Origin: Isoetes taiwanensis
Taxonomy: Eukaryota; Streptophyta; Lycopodiopsida; Isoetales; Isoetaceae
DNA: 64,000 nucleotides
Assembly: GCA_021234155.1 (NCBI GenBank)
Contig: JAJEKV010000551.1
Span: 1-64,000 of the forward strand
Direction of reading: 5' to 3'
Position numbers and translations under genes: made by a program. How positions within the stretch are numbered: position 1 is the stretch's first letter; every line of letters starts with the position of its first letter. The notes beneath the pieces are model-generated. The model worked only from the letters and a program-made list of their open reading frames with translations. It was not told where the DNA came from and searched no databases. Of the stretch, positions 57,261-64,000 are shown in pieces.

Positions 57261-60200
57261 GATAGTGATTTTCATGTTTTCTTTCAATGGTGGGCACCCA
57301 TGTTTTTTTTTTTGGGTAACTGGTGGTATTATTAGTGGTCTACATGGCATGCAGGCCTCGAAGGTCTTAATTTTAGAGTTAGAAATTTCTTTATCAAACT
57401 CTGGATATGGCTTCAAGCAAAAATTTGAGCAAACATGGTAGAAAATAAGGGTATGGGCAAGAAGGCAGCCGAACTTGTTTGAATGGGACGGTGAGTCTGG
57501 GACGCATCCAACAAGGAGTCATTTGGTGCTGTCAACAAGGAAAAATTTAGCCTTTTCCTATGCCTAAGCTTTCCCTAATACTTTCGCATTTTTGCACTAC
57601 CACATTTTCTTGTTCCTATTTGCTCGATTTGAACCTATTCATTCCGACTCCATGCATTGTCCTTTCAAAACTTATAGTTCAGATCGTTATTCGCCGCCTA
57701 TAGCATTAGGACTCAAAAGATTTCGATGTTTATACTAGGCCGAAAAATAGGCTGGTCGAATTTGCTGGATTTGCTAGTTGAACCGCATTTGTGCCTTGTT
57801 CCTAAATATTACTCTGTTACAAAAGCCGCTTACATTATTTACAGAAGCTATAAAGTATGAAGTGCATCTCTGACACAGTGGCTGCCTTTCCATAAAACGG
57901 CTTACATCTCCAACAGCAGGCTACGTGGTAATTTCAGGCTTCGGTCGAATTGACCGTGCCGTTTGCGAAAGATACCGTAAATGGACATTTAAGGTAACCC
58001 TAAAACTATTTACGCTTACCAAAAATAGTTGTCTCTTGGTTATCAAATTGATGCTTATCTATCTTCTTGGAAGCTGTTTGTAAAATTGCTTTGTACATTC
58101 TTTGTTAATCATTTCCGAGCTTCTGATACAATCTTATAATGCAGTGATGTTGCAAAGTAAACTGGTGGATAACGCAATTTCTGACTTACAATTTATTCCA
58201 GGTTGTAATCTAGGTGCTCTTTAGTTTGCTAATGCTACTATGGGATATTCAAATCGAACACCACACGTTTGGCATGCCATACTAAAACAGAAAGCATAAG
58301 ATCTCTCTTTGGACACATGCTAATCTGCATGCTTTGATGGATTATTTACTTATTTGTACATTTTCAGTCCTCTCTTCTATATCCAAGCTGATAAGAAGCA
58401 TATTCGACGTGGTTGGTACATTGCCATCATCAATCTATAATTTGTTCTTTGTGAAATATGTTAAGCAATTATCTTAAGCAACAATGATATTCAAGGTTCA
58501 TACAAATAACTTTGATTCTGTTGTTACATAAACTGTTCTTTGTATGATATGTTTACAGATGGATTTGCTGGGTTGGCATTGTGTAGCAAATACCAAGTTG
58601 GAGCTCGTGCACATCTATTTTTTGGAAGTTCCATCTAATCTGTCGAGGACTGCCACAAATAAGAATCATCTTCAACAAACCAACAGCACGAGTCCATATA
58701 AGCTAAGTTATGAGGTCAGCATTGGTGTTGACGTCAGTTTGTTGAAGGGAAATCAGAGGAACTTGTTCACAGGGGCTCCTTATTCAATATCGGTTGCTTC
58801 TACAGTTCTGCTGCGAGAAGCCTTAGCATGCACACCAAGCAGGAAAGGCTGCAAAGGATTTAACCATGTCTGAATTCATAGACTGATAATTATAGTGCAA
58901 CACTGGTTTGACGTTTAAATGTTTTAATGTTTTGGTACTTTGGACATGAACATGAACGTCACCATGTCATATCCAATATTCCAGATTGAATATTGGTTAT
59001 GGTTTGTACATATCCAGTATTCCAGTTTCAGATTGAACATTTGACATTGCACACCACGTTTTTTTAGTGGCCCGATTGTTGATGCTCCTGCACCGTCAAT
59101 ATGTTCGATTTCATTTGCTATTTGTAGTTATTAAATATATTCATATGAGTAAAATGTTTTAAACATGAGTACAACATCATTACAAATTTTTTCTACTATG
59201 TTTAGCTGTGTTTACTTGTCTTTTTATATCAGCACTCTCTTATTTCATTGCTCCTATGTTCTAAAATATTAACAATGTATTATATGTTTGTTTGTTAGGG
59301 TCGGAACACAACATAACATCAACTCATCCAAGTGTGATGTAATGTTGTTTTTTTTTGCCCCGAAGGGGCAAAAAAAATTTTAATGTAATGTAATGGCTTG
59401 TGTAATGTCTATGTTGCATAATGAATTGGGCTCAGAGAATGTATCCAAATAGATAGAATGATTAAATGAAACGTTGCAGCATTTCGCTTATTTGCAGAGA
59501 TCTTACGATAAGATACAGATCTAATTACTAGAAATATCTAATAAGTTCAACGACCTTTCCATCGAAATAAATTCAAAAGCAGAAAACCTGTTGTGCTTTA
59601 TTTTGTATGTCTTGTTTGGCTTCTTATGTAATGCATCCTTTAATTTGGAATAGACTTCACTGAATTTAAATGGGTGATCTAGAAAAAATCACAACCTTAA
59701 ATTCTGCTCATAAATCCAGACTTGAACAAGGTTAAATGGTAAAAGCAAATCCATACCTTGTGTAAATCCTATCTGTTGGAAAGCCTAAGCTTCTTCTAAA
59801 CCCATAGGCCATGTCATTTAGCACTATGCAGCCAGGCTAATTGTACAACCAAATCATGCAGATACAAGCAATCATTGATATCTACCATCATTGCTATCAT
59901 TAGCAAGTGGATACTTCTAACCTGATATTCATCCTTCATGTGCGTGCAATTTGCAGATGCCATTTTGCAGATACCGTTCTGACTTATTATCTTTGAGAAT
60001 GACTTTGTGGCTCCATATGTCTTCAATCAACAACTACAAAAGTTTCAAAATGCTTGCAAGAAAGTATCCGGCCAGCAGTTCTAGCTCCATATATTCGAAA
60101 ATGTCTTCAATCAACAATTACAAAAGGATCAAAATGTTTGCCAGAAAATAACCAGCCAACATTTCTAGCTTGCTACAATATCCATTTTTTTATGTGCAAT

Positions 60201-60895
60201 CTGTTATCATGCCCAAAGCTGAGTACCGAACCTAAATGCCAATAGAGGCAAGATATAGCATCTCCTGGGGCCATGACAGAAACGGCCAACATGGAAAAAT
60301 ACTCAGGTCATTGAATAACACAAACCAGAGTTTGTTTCACATGCAGGAAAGCCAAAAATATCATCACAAGTTTACCTTTGAATGCATAGTTATATGCCAG
60401 AACCAGGATGCCGCTCTACAGTAACAAAGGATAAGCATGGGCGGCAGCATCTAGCTGCCAATAGCAAATCCAGAGCCTTTTTTACAAATTCGGATCCTGT
60501 TTAAGTCCTAAGCAAGGCAAAACAGCCAGTTTTGTGAAAACCCAGAAGATCCTTGCCTCGGTATTGAAAAGAATTGAGATTTATGGGCTAGAAGAAAATA
60601 AAAGAGCTGATTTTATACTGCTAATAGAAAGTAACGAGTATACCAGGCTCACTTTTTTGTTATAACGGTGATGCAAAGGAAAAAAAGTCAGCTTTGTCTC
60701 CCAGTTCTTCTGGCTTGGGGCCTATAAACCGATGATGGACAATGTATTATAACTAGCTGTAAGTAATGCAAAAAGTCCAGAGGAATAGAAGTCGGCTTTG
60801 GCTCTCAATTCTTCCAGTTTGGGGCCTATAAACGATGGACAATGTTCCACAAGGCAGCATTACTTATAATAATCGTGATCCAGGAGACATCGGAC
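57261..60895. other. Long stretch without recognisable gene
   Basis: Mixed transcript-like sequence. The longest frame (58544-58873, plus, after an AG acceptor) has no motif I know. A perfect hairpin at 59349-59377 is listed separately. Confidence 0.45.
59349..59377. other. Perfect 13-bp hairpin
   Basis: T8-GCCCC, loop GAA, GGGGC-A8. In bacteria or plastids this shape would suggest a terminator or 3' stabilising stem; in this nuclear context it has no assigned role. Confidence 0.9.
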
Positions 60896-60899
60896 GCTT

Positions 60900-61224
60900 A
60901 TTCTAGAATGGGGCGAGCATGCATGTGCATGCATGCGGTGGCGCATGCCCATTTTGGGTTGGGAGTTCGTTATTTCAAGCGCCGAACATCCACGTCTCGC
61001 CTCGCTTCCTCTTCTCTCTTTCACCTTATTCTCTTTGAATTGTTTAAAAGCGTGGAGGGGCTTCTTTCTGCCTGGTTTAGCTAATTTGGCGTATCTTTCT
61101 TGTTATCCTTCTGCGTGCCTTTGGCCTCGATCCCCCTGTGACCTTCGGCCCTCGATCCTAGTTTGTAAGCAAGTTCTCACGGGTAGTGGCGCTTTGTTGG
61201 TTTTGCGTAGTCCCATTCTAGAAT
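60900..61224. mobile_element. Small inverted-repeat element, copy 1 (ATTCTAGAAT ends)
   Basis: Left end ATTCTAGAATGGGGCGAG, right end GTAGTCCCATTCTAGAAT. The left 130 bp and right 35 bp match the second copy at 61249-61903 (shared GGGTTGGGAGTTCGTTATTT and CTTTGTTGGTTT). No transposase. Possibly a MITE; boundaries could extend outward by about 8 bp (GGATGC-like). Confidence 0.6.
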
Positions 61225-61248
61225 CGCATCGATCCGACATCGGATGCC

Positions 61249-61903
61249 ATTCTAGAATGGGACGAGCAGCATGCATGTCATGCATGCATGCGGCGGCGAT
61301 GCCCGCGTTTTGGGTTGGGAGTTCGTTATTTCAAAGCCGTTTACGACATCCGATCTCATCGGGCCTTCCTCTTCTCACCAGTACCTTATTCTCTTTGAAC
61401 CCACCCTCCCCCTTCTTTGTTTATTATATTTTGTACAAGTTAAATTTTATCATCATGTTTTTCCACCGGGTGGGTGATTTTTTTCCACCCATTTGGGTGA
61501 TGCTATTCTCTGGTATGTTTTTCGTTTGTTGTGTTGGTGATGTGCGGTACAAGTTGGCAGCGCATCGGTTTAAACTTCTCCATGCGCGGGGGTTTTGGGG
61601 AGCGATTCTATGCCTTACCTTTGTCTAGCCCCCCTTCTTGAGGCTTATCACTAGGGTTTTTCCTCGAAAACCCGAAGGCGGGGTTTTAATCCAGGTGATA
61701 AGCTTTCGGCGGGTACATCAACCACTCATCTATTAGCATTGTATTTTTTGGGGTCCAAATGATATAATTGGATTTCCCTTTATTTTTGGTGGGTAGATTC
61801 GCATGTGCGGCTACCCAATCGCCCACCATTGTAGAAAATCTGCTGAGATGAATGAGAAGCCTATCTATCCTTTGTTGGTTTCTTGCGAGTCCCATTCTAG
61901 AAT
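61249..61903. mobile_element. Small inverted-repeat element, copy 2
   Basis: Left end ATTCTAGAATGGGACGAG, right end GCGAGTCCCATTCTAGAAT. It is 655 bp, with a middle part absent from copy 1, including an inner inverted repeat GCTTATCAC (61640-61648) ... GTGATAAGC (61697-61705). It lies head to tail with copy 1, 24 bp apart. Confidence 0.6.
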
Positions 61904-62115
61904 ACTAATCCGCATCCAAAGGAAGCGCTAAAAGCCAAACAAAATTGGAAAAATAACCAGGCGAACGAAATATCATATCAGAGTTTGTTAAAGTCTTTGG
62001 AATGAAAAATGAATTGAGTTCTACAGCTTATGCATCCTTATTACGGAATGGTGACGATAATATTAGCAGTATAACATGCCGGAAATAAGCCACCTCAAAC
62101 CCCAAATCCGAAAAT
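61904..62115. other. Spacer, nothing recognised
   Basis: Short flank between the inverted-repeat element and the PPR fragment. Confidence 0.4.
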
Positions 62116-62510
62116 GCCAAAAATGTGAAAATCTGGTGTAAAAGCAATGCCGGTAATAGATCTGAAATCAGTGCAATCCAAGAGACAATATCTTGAATTG
62201 GAAGTTTTTCAAATAAGCTCATTTGCCTCTGAAATAGAGTTACATTTTGCATACATGGTGCGTAAGGGATTTCCAACAAAACTATCCATATCAAAACCTT
62301 TTTCAGAGATCAAATAACATGCATCTGACGACCATTTTCAGCATCTTTCAGCCTTCCACACGCTCTTAGTAAAGCAGTAAGGGTAAATTTCCAACATTTT
62401 TGTGAGCCTCAACTGTGCAAATGCATCCGCTTAGCATATTCAAGGTGCTTCTTTTTCCTACACCTTTGCAACAAAGAGGTGATACTCCAAACAGACAGCT
62501 GCTTAGCCAT
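62116..62510 (-). pseudogene. N-terminal fragment of a PPR (PLS-class) gene
   Basis: From an ATG at 62510 the minus strand reads SITSLLQRCRKKKHLEYAKR, then in shifted frames LLRACGRLKDAENGRQMH, then VGNPLRTMYAKCNSISEANE and LPIQDIVSWIALISD. This is the usual opening of fern- and moss-type PLS proteins. It ends abruptly after the first S repeat and has at least three breaks. It is distinct from the gene at 44.5 kb. Confidence 0.75.
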
Positions 62511-62599
62511 CTGTTTAATGGAGCTAGGCGCATCCTAACTAATCCAACAAGACATTTTTTTTGTATTGGGTAAACAGATGGATAGAGCCACACGCGGTG

Positions 62600-63296
62600 A
62601 CCTCGCGAATAGCGTGCGGAAAGAAATGCAAAAGACTATTCTTGAGGGGATGGGAAAATTTGGATAAGGGAGGACCGTGGAGCTGATGAACTTGGGAGGA
62701 GGACACGCGGTCGCAGAGGCAAATAAAATAACGAGCAGTTATTCGTGGCCTTTTCCATCTCCGTGCTTTTTTTACCCATTTTTTATTTAATTTTCTTGGC
62801 CATAGATCTTTTAAAAAAAAAAATCTGACGACGAAACTATTGCCACATCAGTTTTTTATGAGGTGGACATTCTACGTGGATAGCCTAGAATTGCAAGGAG
62901 GGTTGCACGCTTGGTTAAGCTGGCGTGCTAAAAAATAAAAATAAAAAATTATCAAAAACATTTTTGTTAAAAACGTTTGCATCAACACAAACTCGTCAAA
63001 ACATTTTTTACAAGTTTTTTATGCGTACCTATGTAACGTATGGGACAACATTGCCTTGAACAACTTATTCTTCTACAATTTCTGCACGGACTTAAAGGAT
63101 AAATTCCCAACAATATCCAACCACACTCCAATACAATTCTAACAAATCTACCATTATTTCAAATAACAGTGGAGTGGTTTTAACTGCAAGAATTTAATGG
63201 TAAACATCATACGATGTTGAAAGATTACAACATTGTTCTTTTTACTCACTACATGAACCTAGTTCAACGACTATGAGCTTTAGAAAAGCCAGTTAC
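62600..63296. other. No gene seen
   Basis: AT-rich with A/T homopolymer runs (62810-62822); no conserved frame. Confidence 0.5.
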
Positions 63297-63300
63297 TTCT

Positions 63301-63334
63301 CTAGCCTAGCCTAGCCTAGCCTAGCCTAGCCTAG
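63301..63334. repeat. (CTAGC)n tandem repeat
   Basis: Nearly seven perfect copies of CTAGC. Confidence 0.97.
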
Positions 63335-63739
63335 TAATGTTGCCTTGGCTATCTTCCTTTGCATATAGGGCCAATAATATATAATATCTCACAAGCTTTT
63401 GAAAGTATTGGACTCTTTTTGTGGAGTATAAAAAGGCAAGGTTGTCCCCATGCACTTTCCATTACCACAATTGTTCCTTCGAGCTTCCTAGGATGGCCAA
63501 TAGATTTGCAACCAATACACACGGCATCAATTCCTCTTATCCATTGTAAAACCGCAATGGCCATTAGATAGTTCAAGCACCCAAGCATTAGACCAAGCAT
63601 TGCTAAGTTTGTAAAAGAAGTAATTTTCTTAAATCTTTATATTATAATGTTATGCCGTAAGTAGTGCATCGAGCCTAATTTGAATGGTCGGGATCATCCG
63701 GATGCATCCGGAGGGCCTAGATTTATTGCAATGACTTTA

Positions 63740-64000
63740 CCAACACTGCGGAAAAGGGTAAATGAAAAGGAAAAAGGAAAAGGGAAGTGGAAAGAGAGAA
63801 TTGAAGGGCAAAAAGGCATGGGGAAAAGGGAAAAGGGTAAAAAGTAAAAGGGAAAAGGGTGGGGATAAGAGAAGAGAAAAAAGGCATGGAAAACAAAAAG
63901 GGAAAGGGAACCCAGGAAAAGGGCACGAGGGAAGGAGGAAGAGATAAAGTGAAAAAGGTAAATGGAAAGGGACTAAAAAAAAAAAAAGGAAAGAGGAAAA
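63740..64000 (+). repeat. Long polypurine tract
   Basis: About 260 bp of almost pure A/G on the plus strand with recurring AAAAGGG-type units, running to the window edge. The open frames here are low-complexity artefacts. Confidence 0.92.

Noticed and set aside
59349-59377. Hairpin plus T/A run as a transcription terminator
   Set aside because: Rho-independent terminators are bacterial/plastid; the surroundings are nuclear plant repeats with no gene ending here.
61103-61628. Long plus and minus frames around 61.0-61.6 kb as coding genes
   Set aside because: They run across the boundaries of the two inverted-repeat elements and lack any conserved domain; the GC-rich sequence simply has few stops.
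63301-63334. (CTAGC)n as a possible telomere-type repeat
   Set aside because: The unit is not TTTAGGG or a known variant, and only about seven copies are present; it is an ordinary microsatellite.
63723-63947. Lys/Arg/Gly-rich frame (plus) and Phe/Pro-rich frame (minus) at the end
   Set aside because: Both are translations of the polypurine tract.

Overview
The window reads as nuclear DNA of a large-genome land plant, most likely seed-free and perhaps a fern. This is inferred from spliced minus-strand genes with GT/AG boundaries, an organelle-type PPR-DYW gene built of short tandem SWNxMI repeats, and a dense load of nested retroelements that includes a Penelope-like element. I see no tRNA, rRNA, CRISPR array or prokaryotic operon.

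Layout. 0.2-5.6 kb: a decayed transposase-like gene next to a multi-exon gene with a Ulp1-type (C48) peptidase domain, both on the minus strand. 6.46-11.58 kb: a complete but eroded Ty1/copia element (minus orientation, 5-bp target duplication AAGAC). 12.2-13.6 kb: two poly(A)-tailed retroposon ends. 13.6-16.3 kb: a partial duplicate of the last three exons of an unrecognised gene. 16.5-16.9 kb: a foldback element, then a cyclophilin exon. 18.8-23.0 kb: a Penelope-like element with an intron. 23.0-38.9 kb: the second copy of the exon-bearing duplication, split by a 13.2-kb Ty3/gypsy element (23934-37127, target duplication ACATT). 37.5-40.6 kb: the source copy of the unrecognised four-exon gene. 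41.6-42.2 kb: a gutted Mutator-like element. 44.5-47.0 kb: the PPR-DYW gene, with frameshifts. 48.2-49.2 kb: a LINE 3' end. 49.2-56.9 kb: an ~840-bp duplicated unit, one copy of which holds a non-autonomous LTR element (49845-55678, target duplication ATCAA). 57-64 kb: mostly anonymous sequence with a Penelope-end relic, two related small inverted-repeat elements, a PPR fragment and a polypurine tract.

Most notable: the gypsy element carries about 4.5 kb between its primer site and gag. That stretch contains several minus-strand coding-like blocks, and one of them encodes a clear histone H3-like fold (KPHRYRP, FKTDL, EAYLVAL, KRVTIMPKD). I know of no described plant retrotransposon family with an H3 cassette.

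Caution: paired repeat copies differ mainly by small indels at CG and CAG/CTG sites, a pattern that suggests methylation-associated read errors. Many of the reading-frame breaks below may therefore be artefacts of the sequence and not true mutations.
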